A DNA stretch of 64,000 nt from Budorcas taxicolor (GCF_023091745.1 NC_068935.1:22675775-22739774), one strand, 5' to 3'; numbered from the stretch's first letter, positions 22,829 through 34,523 are shown. Notes: generated by a model from the letters alone, not told the origin. Program-made: numbers and translations.

Positions 22829-25183
22829 AGCATGGCCCACCCATCAGAGGAAGACCAAGTTTCTCCCACAGTCAGTCCCTCCCATGAGGAAGCTTCCAAA
22901 AGCCTCTTATCTTTATTCCTCAGAGGACAGGCAGAATGAAAAGAATAATCACAGAAAACTAATCAAATTGATATCATGGACCACAGCTTTGTCTCACTCA
23001 ATGAAACTATGATCCATTCCCTGTAGGGCTGTCCAAGACCGATGGGTCATTGTGGAGAGTTTTGACAAAACATGGTCCACTGCGAAAGGGAATGGCAAAC
23101 TACTTCAGTATTCTTGCCTTGAGAACCCCATTAATGGGCAGAAAATATGAAACTGAAATATGAACTAGCCAGGTCGGTAGGTACCCAATATGCTACTGGA
23201 GAAGAGTGGAGAGATAACTCCAGAAAGAATTAAGAGATGGAACCAAAGCAGAAACAATGCCCAGTTGTGGACGTGACAGGTGATGGAAGTAAATTCTGAT
23301 GCTGTAAAGAACAATAATTACATAGGTACCTGAAATTTTAGGTCTATAAATAAAGATAAATAGGAACTGGTCAAACAGGAGATGACAAGACTGAACCTCG
23401 ACATTTTAGGAATCAGTGAATTAAAATGTACTAGAATGTGCGAATTTAACTCAGATGACCATTATATCTACTACTGTGGGCAATAATCCTTTAGAAGAAA
23501 TGGAATATCCCACATAGTCAACAAAAGAGTCTGAAATGCAACAACAAAGACCCAGCACAGCCAAAGTAAATAAAAGATGTAGAAAGGTATGGACCTAACA
23601 GAAGCAGAAGATACTGAGAAGAGGTGGAAAGAATACACAGAAAAACTATACAGAAAGATTTTCGTGACCTGGATAACCACAATGGTGTGATCTCTTACCA
23701 AGAGCCACACATCCTGGAATGTGAAGTCAAGTGGGCCCCAGGAAGCATCACTATCAACAAAGATAGTGGAGGTGATGGAACTCCGGTTGAGATATTTCAA
23801 ATCCTAACAGATGATGCTGTTAAAGTGTTGTACTCAATATGCCAGCAAATTTGGAAAACTCAGCAGTGGCAACAGGACTGAAACAGATCAGTTTTCATTC
23901 CAATCCCAAAGAAAGGCAATGTCAAAGAATGTTCAAACTACTGCACAATTGCACTCATCTCACATACTAGAAAAGTAATGCTCAAAATTCTCGAAGCCAG
24001 GCTTGAACAGAACACGAGCTGTGAAATTCCAGATGTTCAAGCTGGATTTAGAAAAGGCAGAGGATCAAATTGCCAAAAAAAATCTTCTTCTTCTGTGATA
24101 ACACCAAAGCCTTTGACTGTGTGGATTACAACAAACTGTGGAAAATTCTTCAAGAGATGGGAATACCAGACCACCTGACCTGCCTCCTGAGAAATCTGTA
24201 TGCAGGTCAAGAAGCAACAGTTAGAACTGGACATGGAATAAATGATTGGTTCCAAATCAGGAAAGGAGTATGTCAATGCTGTATATTGTCACCCTGCTTA
24301 TTTAACTTATGTGCAGAGTACATCATGTGAAATGCCGGGCTGGATGATGAACAAGCTGGAATCAATGTTGCTAGGAGAAATATCAATAACCTCAGATACA
24401 CAGATGACACCAACCTTAAGGCAGAAATCCAAGAACTGAAGAGCCTCTAAATGAAAGTGATAGAGGAGAATGAAAGAGTTGGCTTAAAACTCAACATTCA
24501 GAAAACTAAGATCATGGCATCCGGTCCCATCACTTCATGCCAAGTAGATGGAGAAACAATGGAAACAGTGAGGGACTTTATTTTCGGGGCTCCAAAATCA
24601 CTGCAGATGGTGACTGCAGCCATGCAATTAAAAGACGCTTACTCCTTGTAAGAAAAGTTATGACCAACCTAGACAGCATGTTGAAAAGCAGAGACATTAC
24701 CAACAAAGGTCCTTCTAGTCAAATCTATGGTTTTTCCAGTAGAAATGTGTGGATGTGAGAATTGGACTATAAAGAAAGCTGAGCACCAAAGAATTGATGG
24801 TTTTGAACTGTGGTGTTGGAGAAGACTCTTGAGAGACCCTTGGACTGCACAGAGATCAAACTACTTAGTCCTAAAGGAAATCAGTCCTGAATATTCATTG
24901 GAAGGACAGATGCTGAAGCTGAAGTTGAAGCTGAAACTCCAATAGTTTGGCCACAAGATGTGAAAAACAGACTCATTGGAAAAGACCCTGATGCTTGGAA
25001 AGATTGAAGGCAGGAGGAGAAGGGGATGACAGAGGATGAAATGGCTGGATGTCATCACCAACTCGATGGTCACGAGTTTGAGTGAGCTCTGGGAGTTGGT
25101 GTTGGACAGGGAAGTCTGGCGTGATATAGTCCATGGAGTTGTAAAGAGTCAGACATGACTGAGCAACTGAAATGAACTGAACT
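22829..25183 (+). mobile_element. BovB host element B, joined head-to-tail to A
   Basis: Starts with the BovB leader (GAGCATGGCCCACCCATCAG) with no spacer after the tail of element A. Leader 22829-23205, endonuclease start 23310-23540, then a jump with about 40 bp of foreign filler (23541-23585) to the reverse transcriptase N-terminus at 23586; the rest of the endonuclease and linker are missing. The RT box reads YTDD (TAC ACA GAT GAC near 24397) instead of YADD. Ends at the ACTGAACTG tail near 25183. It shares subtype variants with A (GATTACAACAAACTGTGG, TTCTTCAAGAGATGGG). Confidence 0.9.
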
Positions 25184-25272
25184 GTGGTATGCGATATCTT
25201 AGTTCCCTGACCAGGGATCGAACTCTCACTCCCTGCAGCAGAAGCACAGGTTCTAGACCACCGGGGATGTTC
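25184..25272 (-). mobile_element. CHR-type tRNA-derived SINE fragment, antisense
   Basis: GATATCTTAGTTCCCTGACC, then AGGGATCGAACTCTCACTCCC, then GAAGCACAGGTTCTAGACCACC resembles the reverse complement of the artiodactyl CHR SINE head. It abuts the BovB tail. Confidence 0.7.
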
Positions 25273-25274
25273 AA

Positions 25275-26325
25275 ATGTTTAAGAAGTATAGGTCTACTTA
25301 AGGAAATGTTGGTGCATCCTATCATTGATTACAAGTGATAGTAGGGGATAGTATTCTTGTTTACATCTCAGTTTAGCTCTTTTTTTCCTCCTTTTCGAGA
25401 CAGATGATCAAAGTCAATGATAGTCAAAGCTGCAGTTATTTTGCCCATGGCCTAATCTTAATCTTTCCATTATATTATTTTTTTTCTTTTCCTTTCTAGA
25501 ATGTTACAATGTATTAGTGTTTTTCAGACTGAATTTTCAAATGAATCACTTGGAGATGTTGTTAAAGTGCAGACTACTAATTAAGTAGATCTGGGTTGGA
25601 GTCCGTGATTTTCTACTAGAAAAACACCAAATTCATAGCTTTCATTCAGTTACGAATTGTAAGGATACGTTCCACAGAAATGATTAATGATATGAGCTTT
25701 TTGGCATGCAAAACTAACAGTGGGAAAATGGGCTTCTTTCGTGCAGTTGCAGATTTAATCGTGAATAAGATATGTTGTCATTTAAAAAAAATTACTGTGC
25801 TATTTTTCTATAATTTAAAACATCCAATAAGAAATGTGCAAAAGAAGTAGGCCCACATACATCTCAGTAAAGTTTTTATTTCTAATCTCAAACTTACTAA
25901 GATTCTGCAAAGAGATACCCATCAGGGCAAAACAATGCTGCCATTAATAATGGTTAAAATTGAACATAAAAAGTTGAAAAAAATAAAAACAAAGAAACAA
26001 CACTGTAAATCAGCTATACTTCAATTTTTTTAAAAAAATAGTGTATGTATACACTATGTATATTTTGAGGATGTGGTTAAAAACTCAACATGTCTACTTT
26101 AAACAATGCATTGATTAATAACAAGATGTAATTCTGGGCATGACCTTCTCAATATCAATTTCACACAGTCTCAGGTTTCCTATATTAATGATAAAACTAT
26201 AAAACATAGAACAAGTAGTGTTCATTCTGATTCCATCTATGTTTAGTTAATTGAGTTCTTTCTCTCTCTGCCTGTTTTTTCTCCATAGCTTTTAGTGATT
26301 ATATGATATATTTTGCTTCTTTGCT
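25275..26325. other. Mostly unique tract with small relics
   Basis: Holds a MER5A-like hAT MITE (listed separately) and, at about 25975-26040, an A-rich stretch with ACAACACTGTAAATCAGCTATACTTC that resembles an L1 3' end. No coding signal. Confidence 0.45.
25522..25625 (+). mobile_element. MER5A-like hAT MITE relic
   Basis: GAATTTTCAAATGAATCACTTGGAGATGTTGTTAAAGTGCAGA followed by AGTAGATCTGGGTTGGAGTCC has the segment order of the mammalian MER5A nonautonomous hAT element, with the middle deleted. Assignment is by recognition only. Confidence 0.45.
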
Positions 26326-26329
26326 TATT

Positions 26330-26462
26330 GTATATCTCTACCTAACTTGGGAATAAAATATAAATTCATGAGGACAAGGATTTTTTTAACTGCAATATGT
26401 CCAGTGCCTGCAAAGCTCTGACACATAGTAGGTGCTTAACAAACATCTGATGTATGAAAGAG
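26330..26462 (+). mobile_element. L2 LINE 3' end
   Basis: AAATTCATGAGGACAAGGAT, then CCAGTGCCTGCAAAG, then ACACATAGTAGGTGCTTAACAAACATCTGATG, then GAAAGAGAATGA is a good match to the 3' terminal region of L2. Confidence 0.75.
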
Positions 26463-28442
26463 AATGATACGTCTATATTAGGAGAGATAACAAACACAGA
26501 TTCTATTATAATGGAATAACATAAAAGGAGATGAATCATTGATAGAAATGCCATTATACAGGGTGGTCTTAAGATGGCAGAGGAATAGGATGAGTAGACG
26601 ATGTTCTCCCCCACAAATTCATTGAAAGATCATTTGAATGCTGAGAAAATTCCACAAAACAACATCTGAATGCTGGCAGAGGACACCAGACACCCAGAAA
26701 GGCAGCCCATTTTCTTCGAAAGGAGGTAGGATAAAATATAAAAGATAAGAAGAGGGACAAAAGAGTTAGGGATGAAGATCCATCCGAGGGAGGGAGTCAT
26801 AAAAGAGGAGAAGTTTCCAAACACCGAGAAACCCTCTCACTGGCAGGTCTGTCGGTAGGTAGTCTTGGAATCTCAGAGGGCAATATAACTGGGAGGAAAA
26901 ATAATTAAAACCCACGGATTACTTACCTAATGGCAACTCCCAGTGAAGAAGTAGCCCAGATGCTCGCATCCACCACCAGCAAGCAGGGGCTGAACAGGGA
27001 GGCGTGGGCTGCATTGATTACGGTAGGGACCAGGCCTGAATGCCCTGAGAACAATCTGAGGGAGCTAATGTGAGATAGAAACCCAAACTGTGGGATATCC
27101 AGAGAGAGGGAAAAAAAGAGAGAGAAAAAAACTTTCCCATGAAAAGCTCTAACCTAAGGCACTGGCGGCCCACTCACAGAACAAAGGACTGAGCGAATAC
27201 CAGAGGAGAGCTAGCTGGCTGCAAACTGGCCCATCCCCCACCAGAGGTGGAGAGGTAGGCCAGCGACAGCCAGAGATAGAAAGGGGTAATCTTAGCCCCA
27301 GAGACGGCATCCTCTACCAAACTGCAAACAGGCTCCCAGCTGCTAACCAAGTCTTCCTGGGATCCTGGATGATTGACATCCAACAGGAGGATCACAGCCA
27401 GAGATCAGCTCCCCAGAGGAGACACATGGCACACCTGGGACAGCGCTCCCACTCCGCACCCAAGAAACCGAGTGGCTGGAACCAGGGAGGTGACAAGATG
27501 CACTGCTCCACCTGAGGAGAGTGTGCTTGCCAAGTACCTGGTCACCTGAGCTGCTCGGACCTGGGAAGGGCACTCAACGCAGGCCCAACTGAGTCTGTGC
27601 CTTTGTGGAGTACCCGAGAACCTGAACCTGAGTGGCTTCGACCTGGGAAGTGCATGCAACCCAGGGCCCGCTTTACACAGTTCGTTTGCAGAGCAACCTG
27701 GAGCCTGAGCAATGTAGACTGGGAAAGCACACATGCTGTGAGCAGGGGCAAACCCAGTGCAGCTGAGACACTACGAGCACTCCCCACACTCATCAGTGAT
27801 ATTTGTTTGCAGTGTTCCTCCCTCCCCACAGCACGACTGACAAGTGAGCCTAAGTAAATGACCACCTTTGCCCCCTTGTGTCAGGGTGGAAATTAGACAC
27901 TAAAGAGACTTGCAAACAGAAGACAAAATAAACAGAGGGAACCACTTTGGAAGTAACAGGTGCAACAGATTAAAACCATGTAGTTAGCACCAACTACATT
28001 GGAAGGGGCCTATACACCTTGAGAAGTATAAGCTGGAACAAGGAACTATCTGAAACTGAACTGACTCCACACTGCCTGCAACAGCTCCAGAGAAATTCCT
28101 AGATATATTTTTACTATTATCATTTTTTATAATTTTTTAATGTTTTTTAGATTTAAGTTCTTTATTACTCCTTTAATTTTCATTTTTATAACCTACTATT
28201 ACCTTGTCAAAAAAGATCCTATTTTTAAAGCAAATTTCATATATATTTGTTATAATTTTTGTGATTTTTTAAAATATTTTTGAGAGTCTAACCTCTACTC
28301 TAGATTTTTAATCTTTGCTTTTTGGTATTTGTTATCAATTCTGTACCTTTAATAATCCAATCTTCAGTATCTATTTTTACTTAGGAGTATAATTGCTGGC
28401 TTGATTGCCCTCACCCCTGTTTGACTCTCATTTTTTTCCCCG

Positions 28443-28840
28443 GGTCACCTCTATCTCCTCCCTACCCCTTCTCTTCTCTACCCAACTCTGTGAATCTCTT
28501 TGGGTATTCTGGGCTGTGGAGAACACTTAAGGAACTGATTACTGGCTAGATCAGTCTCTCTGCTTTTGAACCCCCATCTTGTCCTCCTGGTCACCTTGAT
28601 CTCCTTCCTCCCTCTTCTAATCTCTATGTAACTCCATGAACCTCTCTGGGTGTTCCAGGCTGTGGAGAACACCTAGGGATTTGATTACTGGCTAGGTTGC
28701 TCTCTCCCCTTTTGATTCCCCCTCTTCTTCTCCTGGTCATCTCTATCACCCTCTTCCCTCTTCTCTTCTCCATGTAATTCAGCGAACCTTTCTGGGTGTC
28801 CCTCACTGTGGAGAATCTTTTCTCCATTAACCCAGATTTT
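28443..28840 (-). repeat. 146-bp tandem array in L1 5'UTR with antisense frames
   Basis: GGTCA(C/T)CT anchors recur at 28443, 28589 and 28735, a constant 146-bp spacing over about 2.7 units. On the antisense strand each unit reads a related basic peptide (pattern RRGRKEI-VTRR, then LASNQ-P-CSPQP-TPKEIH), seen in minus-strand frames 28672-28478 and 28827-28624. Because 146 is not a multiple of three, successive units lie in different frames, and each frame closes with a stop. The second L1 in this window has the same array. A regulatory array or an ORF0-like antisense product are both possible; neither is shown. Confidence 0.8.
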
Positions 28841-29347
28841 TATCATTGGTGCTGTATGGATGGAGAAGTCTTGAGGCTACTGTAAAAATAAGACTGAAAA
28901 CCAGAGGCAGGAGGCTTAAGTCAAAAACCTGAGAATGCCAGAGAACTCCTGACTCCAGGGAAAGTTTATCGGTAAGAGCTCATCCAAGAGCCTCCATACC
29001 TACACTGAAACCAAGGTCCATCCAAGGGCCAACAAGTTCCAGAGCAGACATACCATTCAAATTCTCCAAAAACACAGGAACATAGCCCTGAGCTTTAATA
29101 TACAGGCTGCCCAAAGTCACACCAAACCCATAGACATCTCAAAACTCACTACCAGACACTTCATTGCACTCCAGAGAGAAGAGATCTAGCTCCACCCACC
29201 AGAACACCAACACAAGCTTCCCTAACCAGAAAACCTTGACAAGCCACTCATCCAACCCCAACCACAGGGAGGAACCTCCACAATAAAAAGGTATGAAAAA
29301 CTGCCAGAATACGGAAAGGCCACCCTATACACAGCAATCTAAACAAG

Positions 29348-30272
29348 ATGAAAAGGCAGAGAAATACTCAGCAGGCAAAGGAACAGGATAAATGCCCACC
29401 AAATCAAATAAAAGAGGACAGGGAGTCTACCTGAAAAGGAATTCAGAATGGTGATAGTAAAAATGATCCAAAATCTTGAAAACAAAATGGACTTACAGAT
29501 ATATAGCCTGGAGACAAGGATTGAGAAGATGCAAGAAATGTTTGACAAGGACCTAGAAGAAATAAAAAAAAGAGTCACTATGTAATGAATAATACAATAA
29601 ATGAGATCAAAGCACTCTGGAGGGAACCAACAGTAGAATAACTGGAGCAGAAGATAGGATAAGTGAGATGGAAGATAGAATGGTGGAAATAAATGAAGCA
29701 GAGAGGAAAAAAGGGAAAAAAAAAGAATTAAAAGAAATGATGACAACCTCAGAGACCTCTGGGAGAATGTGAAACACCCCAATATTCGAATCATAGGAGT
29801 CCCAGAAGAAGAAGACAAAAAGACAGACCATGAAAAAATACTTGAGGAGATAATAGAGTTGAAAACTTCCCTAAAATGGGGAAGGAAATAGCCACCCAAG
29901 TCCAAGAAACCCAGAGAGTCCCAAACAGGATAAACCCAAGGCAAAACACCCCAAGACACATATTAATCAAATTAGCAAAGATCAAACACAAAGAACAAAT
30001 ATTAAAAGCAGCAAGGGAAAAACAACACCACACAAGGGGATTCCAATAAGGATAACAGCTGATCTTTCAATAGAAACTCTTCAGGCCAGAAGGGAATGGT
30101 AGGACATATTTAAGTGATGAAAGAGGAAAACCTACAACTCAGATTACTGTACTAAGCAAGGATCTCATTCAAATATGAAGGAGAAATCAAAAGCTTTACA
30201 GACAAGCAAAACCTGAGAGAATTCAGCAACACCAAACCAGCTCTCCAACAAATGCTAAAGGATCTTCTCTAG
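29348..30272 (+). pseudogene. L1 ORF1 (RNA-binding chaperone), degenerate
   Basis: Starts MKRQRNTQQAKEQDKCPPNQ at 29348 and ends near QQMLKDLL at 30272. Coiled-coil-like pieces (29450-29720), the RRM/CTD region (RIIGVPEEEDKKTDHEK near 29786) and the C-terminal part (EIKSFTDKQ near 30185) are recognisable but scattered over several frames, with a stop near 29432 and others after it. ORF1 normally forms trimers that coat the L1 RNA; this copy cannot. Confidence 0.85.
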
Positions 30273-30323
30273 ACACAAAACACAGAAAAAGTGCATAAAC
30301 TCAAACCCAAAACAACAAAGTAA

Positions 30324-30888
30324 ATGGCAACGGGATCATTCTTATCAATAATTACCTTAAATGTAAATAGGTTGAATGCCCCAACGAAAAGACAAAGACT
30401 GGCTGAATGGATAAAAAAACAAGACCCTTATATATTCTGTCTACAAGAGACCCACCTCAAAACAAGGGACACATACAGACTGAAAGTAAAGGGCTGGAAA
30501 AAGATATTTCACTCCAAAAGAAAGCAGGAGTAGCAATACTCATATCAGATTAAATAGACTTTGAAATAAAGGCTGTGAAAAGAAACAAAGAAGGACACTA
30601 CATAATGATCAAGGGATCAATCCAAGAAGAATACATAACAATTTTAAATATATATGCACCCAACATATGAACACTGCAATATGTAAGGAAATGCTAACAA
30701 GTATGAAAGGGAAAATTAACAGTAACACAATAATAGTTGGAGACTTTAATACCCCACTCACACCTATGGATAGATCAACTAAACAGAAAATTAGCAAGGA
30801 AATACAAACTTTTAAAGATACAATGGGCCTATTAGACCTAATTGATATCTATAGAACATTTCACCCCAGAACAAGGAATTTCACCTGA
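30324..30888 (+). pseudogene. L1 ORF2 endonuclease N-terminus, truncated
   Basis: Starts MATGSFLSIITLNVNRLNAPTKRQRLAEWIKK, then PYIFCLQETHL: the start of the L1 apurinic-type endonuclease, with the N and E active-site segments visible (the usual NGLN is NRLN here). A stop interrupts at 30531-30533. A second stretch (30667-30888) reads IIVGDFNTPLTPMDRSTKQKI, then LIDIYRTFHP, the D/N region. The sequence ends before the SDH motif because of the junction at 30889. Confidence 0.88.
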
Positions 30889-30889
30889 A

Positions 30890-32120
30890 TTTGGCAATAA
30901 GGAGTTCAGGATCTGAGCCACAGTCAGCTTCTGGTCTTGTTTTTGCTGACTATATAGAGCTTCTCCATCTTTGGCTGCAAAGAATATAATCAATTTGATT
31001 TCAGTATTGACCATCGGATTACGTCCATGTGTAGAGTCTTCTCTTGTGTTGTTGGAAGAGGGTGTTTCCTATGAGCAGTGTGTTCTCTTGGCAAAACTCT
31101 TTTACCCTTTGCCCTGCCTCATTCTGCACTCCATGGCCAAATTTGCCTGTTACTTCAGGTATTTCTTGACTTCCTAACTTTGGAATTCCAGTATCCTATA
31201 ATGAAACAGACATCTTTTTTTGATGTTAGTTCTAGAAGTTCTTATAGGTCTTCACAGAACCATTCAACTTCAGCTTCAGTATTAATGGTCAGGTCATAGA
31301 CTTGGATTACTGTGATATTGAATGGTTTGTATTGGAAATGAACAGAGATCATTCTATCATTTTTTATATTGTATCCAAATACTGCATTTGGACCCTTTTG
31401 TTGACTATGATGGCTGCTCCATTTCTTCTAAGGGATTCTTTCCCACAGTAGTAGGTATAATGGTCATCGAAGTTAAATTCACCCATTCCAGTCGATTTTA
31501 GTTTGTTGATTCCTAAAATGTCGATGTTCATTATTGCCCTCTCCTGTTTGACCACTTCCAATTTGCCTTGATTCATGGAACTAACATTCCAGGTTCCTAT
31601 GCTTTATTGCTCTTTACAGAATCAGACTTGACTTCTATCACCAGTCACATCCACAACTGGGTGTTGTTTTTGCTTTGGTTCTGTCTCTTCATTCTTTCTG
31701 GAGTTATTTCTCTACTGATCTCTAGTAGCATACTGGGCACCTACTGACATGGGGAGTTCATCTTTCAGTGTCCTTTCTTTTTGCCTTTTCATACTGTTAA
31801 TGGGGTTCTCAAGGCAAGAATACTGAAGTGGTTTGCCATTCCCTTCTCCAGTGGACCACGTTTTATCAAAACTCTCCACCATGACCCATCCATCTAGGGT
31901 GGCCCTACATGGCATGGCTCATAGTTTCATTGAGTGAGACAAGGCTGTGGTCCATCAGATCAGATTGGTCAGTTTTCTGTGCTTGTGGTTTTCAGTCTGT
32001 CTGCCCTCTGTTGGAGAAGCATAAGATGCTTATGGAAGCTTCCTGCTGGGAGAGAATGACTGAGAGAGAAACTGGATCTTTTTCTGATGGCGGGGCTATG
32101 CTCAGTAAGTCTTTAATCTA
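30890..32120 (-). mobile_element. BovB 5' half, antisense, lacking its 3' end
   Basis: Minus-strand BovB containing leader (32120 back to about 31650), endonuclease start (NQGKLEVVKQERAIMNIDILGINKLK coded at 31575-31490) and endonuclease middle to the point TTGCCAAATTC at 30890. The whole reverse transcriptase and tail are missing. Loss of the 3' end is abnormal for a target-primed insertion, so this is a deletion or rearrangement product rather than a simple insertion. It abuts a 3'-truncated L1. Confidence 0.88.
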
Positions 32121-32590
32121 GTTTGTCTTGTTTATAACATCTGAATATTTAAAATATGATCTCCCATCATTTCATATCTTTCTGCCTTTTAATTACTGCA
32201 TGTTTCCTACCTTTTCATGAAATTGGAAGCACACATTTAGACTATGAATGTATTTAAAACTTCTTGCTTCTTACTGATCCTTTCCATAACTTATTTTAAA
32301 GCCAAGCAACCTCATTCATGGTGAATACTTTCATCCCAAGTGCAATTGAAAAAAAAAAAAAAAAACCAAAAAACTAGAATCTCATCTTCTGGATTTGACA
32401 ATATCTCTATGACTTAGTGCCACTCTCAAAACCACAGTGTTTTATGAATACATCACAGATTAGATTCTGACTCTTATGTAGCACTCTCATCTTGGATTGA
32501 GGAATATTAAAGAGAAAACCACAGGCTCAAAATGACACAACTTGTGATAAAGCCCATGATAGCAAATGTAGATTAAATAACTAACCTAAT
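32121..32590. other. Unique AT-rich tract
   Basis: No repeat or gene recognised. A poly(A) run at 32349-32365 could be the tail of something unrecognised. Confidence 0.4.
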
Positions 32591-32594
32591 TACA

Positions 32595-32953
32595 GTTTTG
32601 TCTTTCACCAGAAATGTTATATTAATCAACCAGTCCTGAATTTTTTGGTCAGCGCCAATGAGGTCACCTGCAAGATGGACCCTGTATATCCACTCAGAGG
32701 AAGAAGAGGCAATTTGCATGATAAAACACCTACCTTTACCTTCCCCCCTCAAAAAAGATGTCTTGGCCTAAAAATAATATTCTTTTTTTTTTTTTTTTTT
32801 TGCTAATAGGTTTGTTACTTTATCCTTCTCTCTATAAAAACCTTCTGTTTTGTACAACCCCTCAGATCACCCTTCTAGTTGTTAGTTGGGATGCATCTGA
32901 GTCACAAATCACCTAATAAAGCCAATTAGATCTTCAGTTTTAGTGGTTGAACA
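32595..32953 (+). mobile_element. Possible old solo LTR
   Basis: Promoter-like CTATAAAAACC near 32832, then a C-rich stretch and AATAAAGCC near 32916, followed by TTAGATCTTCAGTTTTAG and a CA end near 32953. The spacing of TATA and poly(A) signals (about 80 bp) fits an LTR U3-R-U5 layout. The 5' edge is not clear, a poly(T) run near 32787 has disturbed it, and no internal retroviral sequence is present. Confidence 0.4.
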
Positions 32954-33128
32954 ATGTTTTCTTATGCTTTATTTTCTATTTTTTTCCATCTGTTCTTGGT
33001 ACCTGTTTTCTATTTTCCTGCCTTTTTTTTTTTTTTTTTTGGTTAGAGGATTTAGAGCTCCATTTATTCTATTTATTGGTTATTTAATTAGTATTACAGA
33101 TTTTTATAATGATTTTAAAATTATATAA

Positions 33129-33331
33129 TTTAGTAAAGAATATGCCCACAATGCAGGAGACCCAGGTTCAATGCCTGCATTGGGAAGATCCACTGGAGAA
33201 GGGAATGACAACTCACTCCAGTATTCTTGCCTGGAGAATTCCATGGACAGAGGAGCCTAGCTGACTATAGTCCACAGGGTCGCAGAGATTTGGAAACGAT
33301 TGAACAGCTAATGAAAGTGATTAAATTAACC
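33129..33331 (+). mobile_element. Bov-tA SINE with 16-bp target duplication
   Basis: tRNA-derived head (missing its first bases), BOV-A body and AGCTAATGAAAGTGATT tail. Flanked by TTTTAAAATTATATAA (33113-33128) and TTTTAAAATTATGTAA (33332-33347), a 16-bp duplication with one mismatch. It lies inside an older L1-like sequence. Confidence 0.9.
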
Positions 33332-33600
33332 TTTTAAAATTATGTAACTCAGTGGTTTTAGTATATTTACAAAGTTGCATACAAATTGCCACTATCTACT
33401 TTCAGAATATTTTAATTATCCCCCCCAAAATCCCAAACACATTAGCAGTCAACTCCCCATTTACCCAATTCCTTCAGCCCTAGATACAATGGATTATTCT
33501 ATGTCTCTATAGATTTGCCTATTCTGGACATTTCCTATAAATGGAATCATTTAACATGTGATTTTAAATAGATAGTTTCAAATGTACTGTTTTCATTATC
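33332..33600 (-). mobile_element. Old L1M-like 3' region, antisense
   Basis: Resembles the antisense of old L1 3' sequence: TAACTCAGTGGTTTTAGTATATTTACAAAGTTGC, then CCCATTTACCC, then CTATGTCTCTATAGATTTGCCTATTCTGGACATTTC. Divergent and noncoding. Confidence 0.55.
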
Positions 33601-34021
33601 TTGCCATTTCTTTAATATACTTTGGGGGGTCATTTTCTTAGTGCTGGTCCAGAGTGTTAAAATCAATAATATAACATTTTACTTAAAATTAGTACCAAGT
33701 CGGTGTCATTAATATAGAAAGCTTTGCTCCATTACTTTGCTAAGATAGCTAATTGTAGCAAAGATTTGTAGCTAGGATTGTAATGATTACTTAGGATCTT
33801 GTTGGGTCTTTCTTGAGAGTGTGCCCTGCTCTGGGCATACACACACCCTGTGCATTCACATCATCTTATAGATTACCAGTAATATGTCAGAGCTTTCCAA
33901 AGATTGTATGTCATTTCACTTCCCAGGCTTTTGTTTCAAAGTTCTGGGCTACCCACTTTTGCCCCAGTAGATATGCACCACCCTAGGCAGCTCTGATTTT
34001 AAACAACTTCATCTAAGTGTT

Positions 34022-34355
34022 ATTTCTTTTTTGGTTTCTCTGAGTCTTTGTTGTGTAGGCTTTTATCTAGTTGTGGCAAGTGAGGGCTACTCTCTAGTTG
34101 CAGTGTACGGGCTTCTCATTGCAGTGGCTTCTCTTGTTGTGGAGCACAGGCTCTAGGGCACATGGGATTCAGTAGTTGTGGCATGTGGGCTCGGTACTTG
34201 CAGCTTGTGGGCTCTAGAATGCAGGCTCAATAGCTGTGGCACCTGGTCTTAGTTGCTCCAGGGCATGTGCCATCATCCTGGATTAGGGATCGAACCTCTG
34301 TCTCCCACATTGACAGGTGTATTCTTCACCACTGATCTACCAGGGAAGCCCCCCC
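34022..34355 (-). mobile_element. CHR-type SINE, full length, antisense
   Basis: About 330 bp, rich in GTTGTGGCATGTGGGCTC-type segments, ending ACTGATCTACCAGGGAAGCCC, the reverse complement of a tRNA-derived SINE head. Flanked by TCTAAGTGTT (34012-34021) and TCTAAATGTT (34356-34365), a 10-bp target duplication with one mismatch. Confidence 0.85.
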
Positions 34356-34523
34356 TCTAAATGTTTCTGACAAATACTGCAGGGAAAAGCTTTTTCACTT
34401 TCAGGTCAGGTCAAATAAAGACAGGCTTGGCTTGCGAGTGGGATCTTCCAGGGAATCATGAGACAAGGGAAATAATGATAAGCTTTTTGGAAATGAGGAT
34501 ATAAAAGTGGCTGCCAGACTGCC

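Larger units (their letters stand above)
26563..30889 (+). mobile_element. Ruminant L1 with 5'UTR, 3'-truncated at BovB junction
   Basis: Begins GGGTGGTCTTAAGATGGCAGAGG, the same 5' end as the reverse copy ending near 46491. A long 5'UTR (26563-29347, about 2.8 kb) includes a GC-richer part (26900-27900) and the 146-bp tandem array. It is followed by a broken ORF1 (29348-30272), a 51-bp spacer and the start of ORF2 (30324). At 30889 the L1 stops inside the endonuclease, and antisense BovB begins immediately. About two thirds of the element (reverse transcriptase and 3'UTR) is absent. Confidence 0.88.

Noticed and set aside
27343..27865. GC-rich overlapping frames at 27.3-27.9 kb and 45.1-45.9 kb as genes
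   Set aside because: Both lie in the L1 5'UTR in opposite orientations. Several frames are open on both strands, as expected from base composition.
29339..29959. 206-codon minus-strand frame as a membrane protein
   Set aside because: It is the antisense of L1 ORF1; the hydrophobic composition comes from reading A-rich coding DNA backwards.
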